A DNA stretch of 64,000 bases from Actinospineispora spinosispora DSM 44797 (GTDB taxonomy: Bacteria; Actinomycetota; Actinomycetes; Mycobacteriales; Pseudonocardiaceae). The DNA lies in contig NZ_KE386839.1 in assembly GCF_000429025.1 (NCBI RefSeq), forward strand, positions 151,768 through 215,767. The letters run 5' to 3'. A program made the position numbers and the translations under genes. Shown here one piece after another: positions 1 to 7,074 of this stretch (position 1 is the stretch's first letter; each line of letters begins with the position of its first letter). Under the pieces are notes generated by a model. That model had not been told where the DNA came from, searched no databases, and saw nothing but the letters and a program-made list of their open reading frames with translations.

Positions 1-245
1 CGGTCGGCCATGTGCCGCACTGGCCCGCCGACCGCGCCGAGATCACGCTGCACCGGGTGCTCGTGCACCTGACCGCGGAGACCCATCGCCACGCGGGGCA
101 CGCGGACATCGTCCGTGAGCTGATCGACGGGGCGGTCGGGATGCGGGCCGACAAGGACAACATGGCGCCCGGTGACACCGCCTGGTGGGCCGGCTACCGC
201 ACCCGGCTGGAACGGACCGCACGCGAGTGGGAGAACAAGCAGTGA
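1..245 (+). CDS. DinB/DUF664-family protein, C-terminal part (gene starts before the window)
   Basis: The reading frame is open from base 3 and runs to the TGA at 243-245, so only about the last 80 residues are present. It carries a helix with the pattern HRVLVHLTAETHRHAGHAD followed by LIDG. That histidine-rich helix is typical of the DUF664/DinB four-helix bundle, where His residues bind a metal and some members are mycothiol-dependent transferases. The internal GTG at 12 is probably not the true start, because the conserved fold needs upstream helices. The stop overlaps the GTG of the next gene, suggesting co-transcription. Substrate unknown. Confidence 0.7.
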   Translation, partial: VGHVPHWPADRAEITLHRVLVHLTAETHRHAGHADIVRELIDGAVGMRADKDNMAPGDTAWWAGYRTRLERTAREWENKQ

Positions 246-1117
246 GTGACTACGTCGCGGCACCGGCGAGGCTCGGCGAGACCGAGCTGTCCGACGGCCG
301 ACAGCTGGGCTGGGCGGAGTGGGGCCCGGCGGACGGCGTCCCGGTCCTGTTGTCCCCTGGCGCGGCCACCAGCCGTTGGCTGGGTCTCGGCGGCAAGGCA
401 CCCGAATCACTCGGCGTCCGTCTCGTCTCGGTGGACCGCCCGGGCCTCGGTGCCTCGACGCCGAATCCGGGGCGGACCTTCTCCGACTTCGCCGAGGACA
501 TCCGCCGGTTCGTCGAGCTACAGGGCTGGGAGCGACCCGCGATGGTCGGCAACTCCCAGGGAACGCCGTTCGCCCTCGCCTGCGCCGAATCGGGCGTGAT
601 CGGTGCGTTGGCCGTCGTCTCCGGTGCGGACGAGGTTGCGGCACCCGAGTTCGCCGAGACGCTGCCGCCCGGGCTGGCCGGATTGATCGAGCGGGTCAGA
701 GATGACCCGGACGGCGCGCGGGCGTTGTTCGAGGGGTTCAGCGCCGACGCGATGTGGGACATGGTCATGGCGGCCAGCCCGGAGTCCGATCTCGCGGTGT
801 ACCAGGAGCCCGGTTTCGCGGCTGCCTACCGCCGCGCGCTGGACGAGGCGTTCGCGCAGGGCACAGCGGGTTACGCGACCGACACCGTGCTGGCCATGGG
901 GCGCTGGCCGATCGACCTGTCGGCGATCACCGTCCCGGTCGATCTCTGGTACGGCGAGCAGGACTCCAGCCACTCGCCGGACCTCGGTGCGACGCTCGCG
1001 TCCCGCATCCCGGGCGCACGACGCCACGTCGTCGCGGACATCGGCGGCGGGGTGCTGTGGACGCACACCGAGGAGATCCTGGGGACGCTCCTCGAACGGC
1101 AGGTCAGCGGCCGGTGA
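242..1117 (+). CDS. alpha/beta-fold hydrolase
   Basis: A 291-residue protein starting at GTG 242, which overlaps the preceding stop. The nucleophile elbow GNSQG (Ser about residue 105) fits the G-x-S-x-G signature of alpha/beta hydrolases. LSPGAATS near residue 40 looks like the oxyanion-hole strand. A later D in WYGEQD and a C-terminal H in LWTH are the likely acid and base of the triad. There is no signal peptide, so a cytoplasmic location is likely. The substrate cannot be read from the sequence. It ends 14 bases inside the convergent AAA ATPase gene. Confidence 0.8.
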   Translation: MSDYVAAPARLGETELSDGRQLGWAEWGPADGVPVLLSPGAATSRWLGLGGKAPESLGVRLVSVDRPGLGASTPNPGRTFSDFAEDIRRFVELQGWERPAMVGNSQGTPFALACAESGVIGALAVVSGADEVAAPEFAETLPPGLAGLIERVRDDPDGARALFEGFSADAMWDMVMAASPESDLAVYQEPGFAAAYRRALDEAFAQGTAGYATDTVLAMGRWPIDLSAITVPVDLWYGEQDSSHSPDLGATLASRIPGARRHVVADIGGGVLWTHTEEILGTLLERQVSGR

Positions 1118-1853
1118 TGTGCCGGAGATAGCGGTCGGGCGCTGCCAGGAAGTCCCGGGTGAGGCGGACCGGCATGGCGTCGTCGTAGGACACCCGCGCA
1201 AGGTCACCGTCGGCGTCGATCTCGACGATCGTCGCGCCGGGCAACGCGAGCAGGATCGGGGAGTGGGTGGCCACGATGAACTGGCTGCCCTGCTCCACCA
1301 GCTCGGTCATCCGGGCCAGCAACGCCAGACATCCGTGCACCGACAACGCGGCTTCCGGTTCGTCCAGCAGGTAGAGCCCGTGCGGTCCGAACCGGTGGAC
1401 GACGAGGTCGAGGAACGACTGCCCGTGCGAACGTTCGTGCGGCGAGATCCCGCCGTAGGCGGGCAGCAGCGGCTTGTCGATCTTGTCCAGCCGCTCGATC
1501 TCGGTGGCGACGTTGTAGTACGACTCGGCGCGCAGGAAGTAGCCGGTCCGGGGCTTCGAGGTGCCCCATCGCAGGTCCAGGTGACTGCCCAGCGACGACT
1601 CGGACGCCCTGGTGGCGAACTGGAAGTTCTGGCTGCCGCCCTCCGGGTTGAACCCGGCGGCCACCGCGATCGCCTCCACCAGAGTCGACTTGCCGGAGCC
1701 GTTCTCCCCGATCAGGAAGTTGACCCCGGCGACGAGCGGGAGGCCGTCGGGTCGTCCGGCCAGCCACGCGACCACAGGCAGCGTGAACGGATAGCCGCCG
1801 GTGTCCACGCCAGGGGCGATCCGTGCGTGATGGAGGAATCGTCCGGCGGTCAG
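1104..1853 (-). CDS. AAA/ABC-type ATPase (AAA_21-like)
   Basis: A small single-domain ATPase. It shows a Walker A motif GENGSGKST, a signature-like SHGQSF, Walker B LYLLDEPEAALS and a terminal His in ATHSP, in ABC/SMC order. This is the architecture of stand-alone AAA_21 proteins of unknown function. The nearest conventional start is GTG at 1808. However, the frame stays open upstream with residues RFLHHARIAP that look like the usual N-terminus, and a CTG at 1853-1851 follows a GGGAGG box by 5 bases, one base past the sirtuin stop. I therefore place the start at CTG 1853 with moderate confidence. It is probably translationally coupled to the sirtuin. Confidence 0.75.
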   Translation of the reverse strand: MTAGRFLHHARIAPGVDTGGYPFTLPVVAWLAGRPDGLPLVAGVNFLIGENGSGKSTLVEAIAVAAGFNPEGGSQNFQFATRASESSLGSHLDLRWGTSKPRTGYFLRAESYYNVATEIERLDKIDKPLLPAYGGISPHERSHGQSFLDLVVHRFGPHGLYLLDEPEAALSVHGCLALLARMTELVEQGSQFIVATHSPILLALPGATIVEIDADGDLARVSYDDAMPVRLTRDFLAAPDRYLRHITGR

Positions 1854-1854
1854 C

Positions 1855-2712
1855 TCAGCCTCCCGAGGCCGATGCCAGTGCTGTCAGCACCTCGGAGCAG
1901 CCCGCGTCGACCTTGACCGTGGCCAGCGGATCACCCCGGGTCACACCCCGGTTGACGATGACGATCGGGACGCCGCGCCGGTGCGCCCGGTGCACGAACC
2001 GCAACCCGGACTGGACCGTCAGCGACGACCCGGCGACCAGCAGCGCCCCGGGTGGGCCGGACTCCGGGGCGAGCCGCTCGACCATGGCGTAACACATCGC
2101 GACCCGCTCCGGCGGCACGTTCTCGCCGAAGAACACCACGTCCGGTTTCAGGACACCGCCGCACACCGTGCAGTCGGCGACCCGGAAGGCGGCGGTGTCG
2201 TCGAGCACCGCGTCCCCGTCCGGGGCGCTGCGGCTGTCCGCCGAGTGCAGGTCGGTGAACCCAGGGTTCAGCACCGACAGCCGCTGCTGCAGTGTCACCC
2301 GGGAGCTGATCCGTCTGCAGTCGAGACAGATCACGTCGGACAACCTGCCGTGCAGGTCGATCACCGAGCGCTGGCCAGCCGCGCGGTGCAGACCGTCGAC
2401 GTTCTGCGTGATCAGCCCGCGCAGGGAGCCGGAACGTTCCCAGTCCGCCAGCGCCCGGTGCCCCTGGTTCGGCTCGGCTGTCCGCATCCGCGCCCAGCCG
2501 ACGTGGCTGCGCGCCCAGTACCGTTGCCGGGCCTCCACACCCGAACGGAAGGCCTCGAACGTCATCGGGGTCGCCCGAGGCGACCCCGGCCCCCGGTAGT
2601 CGGGGATGCCGGAGTCGGTGGACAGCCCCGCGCCGGTCAGGGCGAGGACCGGCCGACCGGCCAACAGCTCACCCGCTTGTTCCAGTGACTCCGGAAGTGA
2701 CTCGACCCGCAC
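1855..2712 (-). CDS. NAD-dependent protein deacylase, sirtuin (Sir2) family
   Basis: A 285-residue sirtuin that removes acyl groups from lysines using NAD. Visible signatures are GAGLSTDSGIPDYRG (residues 27-41) for NAD binding, TQNVDGLH (102-109), the catalytic His121 in LHG, and two zinc Cys pairs (C129/C132 and a later CTVC). FFGENVP then follows. The FEAF and HVGWARM segments resemble the class II (SIRT4-like) branch, which is an inference. It starts at GTG 2712 and lies upstream of the AAA ATPase on the same strand, so the two probably form an operon. It is divergent from hrcA across a large inverted repeat. Confidence 0.9.
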   Translation of the reverse strand: MRVESLPESLEQAGELLAGRPVLALTGAGLSTDSGIPDYRGPGSPRATPMTFEAFRSGVEARQRYWARSHVGWARMRTAEPNQGHRALADWERSGSLRGLITQNVDGLHRAAGQRSVIDLHGRLSDVICLDCRRISSRVTLQQRLSVLNPGFTDLHSADSRSAPDGDAVLDDTAAFRVADCTVCGGVLKPDVVFFGENVPPERVAMCYAMVERLAPESGPPGALLVAGSSLTVQSGLRFVHRAHRRGVPIVIVNRGVTRGDPLATVKVDAGCSEVLTALASASGG

Positions 2713-2737
2713 CTGTCAAGGGTATGTCGCGCAACCT

Positions 2738-2835
2738 AGGAGGGTGCTGAACGACTCAGACCTACCGCGCGACGCCCAGGCGAGGACGTCACCTGGCCGC
2801 CGCGCGCCACGGCCGGAGTCGTTCAGCACCCTCCT
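2738..2835. repeat. 20-bp perfect inverted repeat with 58-base spacer between sirtuin and hrcA
   Basis: Bases 2738-2757 and 2816-2835 are exact reverse complements. The spacer can fold further (ccagg/cctgg and cgcgcg tracts), so the transcript could form one long interrupted hairpin. It lies in the divergent promoter region of the sirtuin gene and hrcA. It is not a CIRCE element, since it lacks the TTAGCACTC half-sites. Role unknown; it may be a member of the palindrome class seen elsewhere in this window. Confidence 0.8.
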
Positions 2836-2900
2836 GGCTCCGGTTGTCCGACAGCGGTCGCACGTAGACTGATGGGTAACGTCCTGGGAGGTGTGAGCGG

Positions 2901-3923
2901 GTGAATGCTGAGGAGCGCCGATTTCAGGTGCTGCGTGCCATCGTGGCCGACTACGTCTCCACCCAGGAACCGGTGGGCTCCAAAGCGCTCGTCGACCGGC
3001 ACAATCTCGGGGTCTCCAGCGCCACGGTGCGCAACGACATGGCGGCGCTGGAAGAGGACGGCTACATCGCCCAGCCGCACACCAGTGCCGGCCGGATTCC
3101 CACGGACAAGGGCTACCGCCGCTTCGTCGACCGGATCAGCGAGGTCAAGCCGCTGTCCATGGCGGAGCGGCGCGGCATCCAGTCGTTCCTCGGCGGCGCG
3201 ATGGACCTGGACGACGTGCTGCGGCGCAGCGTCCGGCTGCTCGCCCAGCTCACCCGCCAGGTCGCGGTCGTGCAGTACCCGACGCTGACCCGCTCGACGG
3301 TGCGCCACGTCGAGCTGGTGTCGCTGACCCCCGCGCGGCTGATGGTGGTCCTGATCACCGACAGCGGCCGGGTTGACCAGCGGGTCGTCGACCTGGGCGA
3401 GGTGCTGAACGACGAAGCGGTCAGCCGGATCCGGGGCATGTTGAACGCCGCGATGGTGGGCAGGCCGCTGACCGAGGCGTCCACGCTGGTCGCGGAGCTG
3501 CCGGAGGCCGCGCCGGGCGAACTGCGCGACGTGGTCACCACGCTGGCGATGGTGTTGATCGACGCGCTCGTCGAGCACCCGGAGGAACGCCTCGTGCTGG
3601 GCGGCACCGCGAACCTCACGCGCAACGTCGCCGACTTCCCGGGTTCGCTGCGGCAGGTGCTGGAAGCGCTGGAGGAACAGGTCGTCGTCCTCAAGCTGCT
3701 GGCCTCCGCACAGAGCCCCGGCACGGTGCAGATCAGCATCGGACAGGAGAACGAGGCCGAGGAGATGCGCTCGACCTCGGTGGTATCGATCGGCTACGGG
3801 CCGGGCGAGACACTGCTCGGTGGAATGGGCATCGTCGGACCGACCCGCATGGACTATCCGGGCACGATTGCCGCGGTCCATGCGGTGGCCAGATATGTGA
3901 GTGAGATCCTGGCAGGGCGCTGA
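2901..3923 (+). CDS. hrcA: heat-inducible transcription repressor HrcA
   Basis: A 340-residue repressor of heat-shock chaperone genes that normally binds CIRCE elements upstream of groE or dnaK operons. The N-terminus (EERRFQVLRAIVADYVSTQEPVGSK) is the winged-helix DNA-binding domain, with SSATVRNDMAALEE as recognition helix. The middle IPTDKGYRRFVD stretch is a family hallmark, and the C-terminal part ends in GPTRMDYPGTIAAV. GTG 2901 follows a GGGAGG box at 2886-2891. The earlier GTG at 2893 meets a stop after three codons. No CIRCE palindrome was found next to it, so its targets lie elsewhere. It is followed by dnaJ, as in other actinobacteria. Confidence 0.96.
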   Translation: MNAEERRFQVLRAIVADYVSTQEPVGSKALVDRHNLGVSSATVRNDMAALEEDGYIAQPHTSAGRIPTDKGYRRFVDRISEVKPLSMAERRGIQSFLGGAMDLDDVLRRSVRLLAQLTRQVAVVQYPTLTRSTVRHVELVSLTPARLMVVLITDSGRVDQRVVDLGEVLNDEAVSRIRGMLNAAMVGRPLTEASTLVAELPEAAPGELRDVVTTLAMVLIDALVEHPEERLVLGGTANLTRNVADFPGSLRQVLEALEEQVVVLKLLASAQSPGTVQISIGQENEAEEMRSTSVVSIGYGPGETLLGGMGIVGPTRMDYPGTIAAVHAVARYVSEILAGR

Positions 3924-3996
3924 ACTCGAGCGTCACGGATCATCATGAGGTAACCCGGCGCCGACGCGTCCGGATCAGGGAGCTTTTCGAGGGAAC

Positions 3997-5184
3997 ATGG
4001 GGAATTCAAGGGTGGCGAGGGACTACTACGGGGCGCTGGGCGTCGATTCGGACGCCGGCCCGGAAGAGATCAAGCGCGCCTACCGGCGGATGGCTCGTGA
4101 GCTGCACCCCGATGTGAATCCGGATCCGGCGGCGCGGGAGCGGTTCAACGAGGTCAAGTCGGCGTACGAGGTGCTCTCCGATCCGGAGAAGCGACGGATC
4201 GTCGACCTCGGTGGCGACCCGCTGGACAACGGCGGTCGAGGCGGCGGTGGCGCGGGTGACCCGTTCGCCGGCTTCGGCGGGCTCGGCGACATCATGGACG
4301 CGTTCTTCGGCTCGGCCGGCGGTGCGACCGGTGGGCGTGGACCACGCAACCGGGTCCAGCCGGGAGCCGATGCGCTGATCCGGATGCGGCTGACCCTGGA
4401 GGAATGCGCGGCGGGGCTCACCAAGGAGCTGACCGTCGACACCGCGGTGCTGTGCACCGACTGCACCGGCTCCGGGTGCGCGGCCGGCACGTCCCCGGTG
4501 ACCTGTGACATCTGCGACGGGCGTGGCGAGGTGCAGAGCGTGCAGCGCTCGTTCCTCGGTCAGGTCGTGACCAGCCGTCCGTGCCCGACCTGTCGAGGGC
4601 TCGGCCAGGTCATCCCGGACCCGTGCCGGCAGTGCGGCGGCGACGGCCGGGTCCGCGCGCGGCGTTCGGTGACGGTGAAGATGCCCGCCGGTGTCGCCGA
4701 CGGCATGCGGGTGCGGCTGTCCGGCCAGGGTGAGGTCGGACCCGGCGGCGGTCCCGCCGGCGATCTGTACGTCGAGGTCGAGGAAGCGCCGCACGACCTG
4801 TTCACCCGCGAAGGCGTGGACCTGCACTGCGTCCTGCCGCTGCCGATGACGGCCGCCGCGCTGGGCACCACGGTGCGGCTGCCCACCCTCACCGAGGACG
4901 AGGGGCTCGAGCTGGACGTCGAGCCGGGCACCCAGTCCGGTGCCGTGCGCACGTTGCGCGGCAAGGGCCTGCCCCGGTTGCGTTCCACCGGCCGGGTCGA
5001 CGGCCGGGGTGACCTGATGGTCCACATCGAGGTCGTCACACCGACCAAGCTGGACCAGAAGCAGACCGAGCTACTGCGTGAGCTGGCGGCGCTGCGCGGC
5101 GACGAGCAGCCCGATCTGGCGATGAACGGACGCAACGGTGGCGGGCTGTTCTCCCGGTTGCGCGGGAGCAGGAGCACGCGCTGA
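3997..5184 (+). CDS. dnaJ: molecular chaperone DnaJ (DnaJ2 type)
   Basis: A 395-residue Hsp40 co-chaperone that stimulates DnaK. The J domain has the HPD tripeptide (ELHPDVNP), followed by a Gly-rich linker. Four zinc-binding CxxCxGxG modules come next (CTDCTGSG, CDICDGRG, CPTCRGLG, CRQCGGDG), then the substrate-binding C-terminal domain. Its place after hrcA marks it as the hrcA-linked second DnaJ of actinobacteria rather than the dnaK-operon copy. ATG 3997 has a GAGGG box. A GTG at 4012 giving MARDYYG is an alternative with a weaker ribosome site. The stop overlaps rsmE. Confidence 0.96.
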   Translation: MGNSRVARDYYGALGVDSDAGPEEIKRAYRRMARELHPDVNPDPAARERFNEVKSAYEVLSDPEKRRIVDLGGDPLDNGGRGGGGAGDPFAGFGGLGDIMDAFFGSAGGATGGRGPRNRVQPGADALIRMRLTLEECAAGLTKELTVDTAVLCTDCTGSGCAAGTSPVTCDICDGRGEVQSVQRSFLGQVVTSRPCPTCRGLGQVIPDPCRQCGGDGRVRARRSVTVKMPAGVADGMRVRLSGQGEVGPGGGPAGDLYVEVEEAPHDLFTREGVDLHCVLPLPMTAAALGTTVRLPTLTEDEGLELDVEPGTQSGAVRTLRGKGLPRLRSTGRVDGRGDLMVHIEVVTPTKLDQKQTELLRELAALRGDEQPDLAMNGRNGGGLFSRLRGSRSTR

Positions 5185-5936
5185 CCCCGCCGCTGTACCT
5201 GATCGACCGCGTGCCCTCCGGTGAGCTCGCGGAGCTGACCGGGCCGGAGGCGCATCACGCGGCGACGGTCCGGCGGACCCGCGTCGGTGAGCAGCTGCTG
5301 CTCGGCGACGGGCGCGGTGGGTTGGCCGGCTGCGAGGTCGTCGAGGTCGGCAAGGAGCTGTTGTCCCTGCGGATCCTGACGCGTCGCCAGGTGCCGGTGC
5401 CTCGACCCCGGGTCACGCTGGCGCAGGCCCTGGCGAAGGGTGACCGCGCAGAGCTGGCCGTCGAGATGGCCACCGAGGCCGGGGTCGACGAGGTTCTCCC
5501 GTGGCGCGCCGCGCGTTGTGTGGCGCGCTGGGACGACGGTCCGCGCGGGGCGAAGGCGCTGGGCCGCTGGCGGTCCACGGTGCTCGCCGCGGCCAAGCAG
5601 TCCCGGCGTGCCTGGATCCCCGAGGTGGGGGAGCCCGTCGGCACTCGTGACCTGGCCGGACGCTGCGCCGACGCCGGCGTCGCGCTTGTTCTGCACGAGG
5701 CGGCGGACACGCCGCTGGCGGACCTGTCCGAGGAATTGCGCGACAGCGAGGAGGTGCTCCTCGTGGTCGGCCCGGAGGGTGGTATCAGCGAGGAAGAGCT
5801 CCTCACGCTGCGGGAATCGGGCGCGCGCACGGTGCGGTTGGGGCCCGACGTGTTGCGCACATCGACCGCGGCGGCGGTCGCGCTGGGCGCGCTGGGAGTT
5901 CTGACCGGCCGGTGGCGCATCGGGGACATGCTTTGA
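5181..5936 (+). CDS. rsmE: 16S rRNA (uracil1498-N3)-methyltransferase RsmE
   Basis: A SPOUT-class methyltransferase acting on U1498 of 16S rRNA. The C-terminal knot is clear: VVGPEGGISEEEL, then TVRLGPDVLRTSTAAAVALGAL. The N-terminal PUA-like part has LTGPEAHHAATVRR. The conventional GTG at 5211 would lack the first ten residues. The frame is open upstream to CTG 5181 (giving TPPLYLIDRVPSGE), which overlaps the dnaJ stop as CTGA and has GGAG 7 bases before it. I therefore favour a CTG start, giving 251 residues. Third gene of the hrcA-dnaJ operon, as in other actinobacteria. Confidence 0.92.
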   Translation: MTPPLYLIDRVPSGELAELTGPEAHHAATVRRTRVGEQLLLGDGRGGLAGCEVVEVGKELLSLRILTRRQVPVPRPRVTLAQALAKGDRAELAVEMATEAGVDEVLPWRAARCVARWDDGPRGAKALGRWRSTVLAAAKQSRRAWIPEVGEPVGTRDLAGRCADAGVALVLHEAADTPLADLSEELRDSEEVLLVVGPEGGISEEELLTLRESGARTVRLGPDVLRTSTAAAVALGALGVLTGRWRIGDML

Positions 5937-6002
5937 GGTATCCTGATTGCGCGTCCTTGCAGTGAGTACAACTCAATCTTCACGCGTAGAGGCGCAGACA
6001 AC

Positions 6003-6180
6003 GGCCTCATGAAACTTCTGGCCCGTGCGGGGCCAGAGTCGAGACGTCGGGACTTGTGCCCGATGAGGCCGCCGGTTGAGTCCCCCTTTGCCGGCGGCTG
6101 CCGTGCCGCGGTAGGCGTCCCCCCACGTCTGCCGCGGCACGGTCCCCCTGATCGGCTTCGCCGATTAGGGGTACTTTTTT
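6003..6180 (+). ncRNA. candidate structured small RNA with C-rich hairpin loops (6C-like), ending in an intrinsic terminator
   Basis: No coding signal is seen, but consecutive hairpins are strong. Bases 6003-6010 pair with 6063-6070 (8 bp), enclosing two stem-loops (6018-6036 and 6048-6062). A second hairpin, 6068-6075 with 6091-6098, has a loop with five C. A third, 6101-6118 with 6125-6142, is 18 bp including two wobble pairs and is closed by exactly six C. An 11-bp hairpin (6145-6171) with a cttcg loop follows, then six T. The C-rich loops recall the actinobacterial 6C RNA motif, but the identity is an inference. The 5' end is not defined and may lie 20-60 bases upstream. The 6003 stem and the 6068 stem compete for three bases. 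Confidence 0.55.
6145..6180 (+). terminator. intrinsic terminator of the small RNA candidate
   Basis: An 11-bp stem (6145-6155 with 6161-6171, one G.T pair) has a cttcg loop and is followed three bases later by six consecutive T (6175-6180). This is one of the few textbook Rho-independent terminators with a T-tract in the window; most other gene ends use long palindromes without T runs. Confidence 0.8.
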
Positions 6181-6184
6181 CTGG

Positions 6185-6410
6185 CTGGCGCCCGCGCGTC
6201 GAAAGTTTCCGGTCGGGACCCCTCATCGGCTTCGCCTCGAGGGGCCCGCGACCGGAAACTTGGGCGGCTGCGCCTCTCGCCTCGCTTCGGGCTTCGCTGC
6301 CCTCGCTTGACGCGCGCTTGACTGTTCACCTTCTGCTTCGCCCGTTGCGTTCTTTACAGTGCGTTCGCACTGAACCCCCTGCCGGGGAGACCCGCGGAGC
6401 CGAGTGTGGA
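6185..6410. repeat. dispersed non-coding repeat, copy 1 (left arm of a large inverted pair)
   Basis: A repeat full of nested hairpins, for example gtttccggtcg at about 6204 pairing with cgaccggaaac near 6257. The part 6193-6320 is an imperfect inverted copy of 6714-6842. The part 6312-6401 is an inverted copy of 40686-40774 (both contain the aacgcaacgggcg and gggggttcagtgcg blocks). The open reading frame across it is low-complexity read-through of the repeat and not a credible gene. There is no transposase or clear target duplication, so mobility is only a possibility. Confidence 0.7.
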
Positions 6411-6599
6411 TGTGGAGTTGCTGTCGGATTGGGTGGCGGCCAGGGCTGCGGCCCACTCACCCGCGCCCGGCCGGCCCCGGCTGAGTCAGCGGTGGCCCGG
6501 CTAACCGTGGCTGGGCTAATCGTGGCTGGGGTTAGCAGTAGAGGGTTGGGCGGGCTGCATGTGTTCGTCGTGGGATGCGCATCTGGCGGGACCACCTCA

Positions 6600-6860
6600 C
6601 CCTGCACCGACCATGAGGTGACGCCGCGTTTCAAAGACGGCCCCGCAAGGGCTCCCGAAGGGGTTCCGCCGAAGGCGGGTAGTGCATGAGTGGCGGCTCT
6701 CAGGCCGCGGCAGCAAGCGCGCGTCCAGCGAGGGCAGCGAAGCCCGAAGCGTCAGCGAGGGCGTAGCCGCCCAAATTTCCGGTTGCGGGCCCCCCGAGCC
6801 CGAAGGGTTTGGGGGGTCCCTGCCGGAAATTTTCGACGCGCGGAACAGGCCCAAAGGGAC
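6600..6860. repeat. dispersed non-coding repeat, copy 2 (right arm of a large inverted pair)
   Basis: An inverted relative of copy 1 across 6714-6842. Its left end, 6639-6680, is matched in reverse at 33442-33482 (shared cccgccttcgg-ggaaccccttcggg and ttgcggggcc blocks). The 190-base segment between copies 1 and 2 (6411-6599) has three imperfect 16-base tandem units around 6490-6535 and no gene. The inverted arrangement with a short unique middle resembles a foldback element, but no protein-coding content supports transposition. Confidence 0.65.
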
Positions 6861-7074
6861 ACCTGCAGTTAAGCCTGGGCACTACAACCACACAGCCCGA
6901 CCTACCCGAGTCGGGGACGGCCGTTCAACCTCGACCTACCCAAGCCGGGGACCGACCGTTCAACCCCTACCTACCCCCCAACAAGAACCCGCCTGCAGGC
7001 CACAGCGCGGCCCGCTACGATCGAACGTGACAGCGTGTAAGACACACAGCGAAGGAAGCAGGTCAGCACACCAC
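6861..7074. other. phoH upstream region with a short tandem repeat
   Basis: About 2.3 imperfect copies of a 34-35 base unit beginning cctaccc lie at 6901, 6935 and 6970. A TACGAT box at 7016-7021 is a plausible -10 element for phoH and lies 6 bases before an in-frame GTG at 7027. No gene is seen on either strand. Confidence 0.45.

Noticed and set aside
2738..2900. CIRCE operator upstream of hrcA
   Set aside because: No TTAGCACTC/GAGTGCTAA half-sites are present; the inverted repeat there is unrelated.
5937..6002. Defined promoter of the RNA candidate
   Set aside because: TGATTG-N17-TACAAC fits only loosely and other alignments are equally good, so no promoter is annotated.
6009..6689. 226-codon plus-strand frame in the rsmE-phoH gap
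   Set aside because: It runs through the RNA candidate and the dispersed repeat, has no ribosome site and is low in codon periodicity; the hairpins explain the sequence better.
6185..6860. Insertion sequence or transposase remnant
   Set aside because: No transposase motif in any frame and no direct target duplication at the ends; inverted copies alone do not prove an IS.
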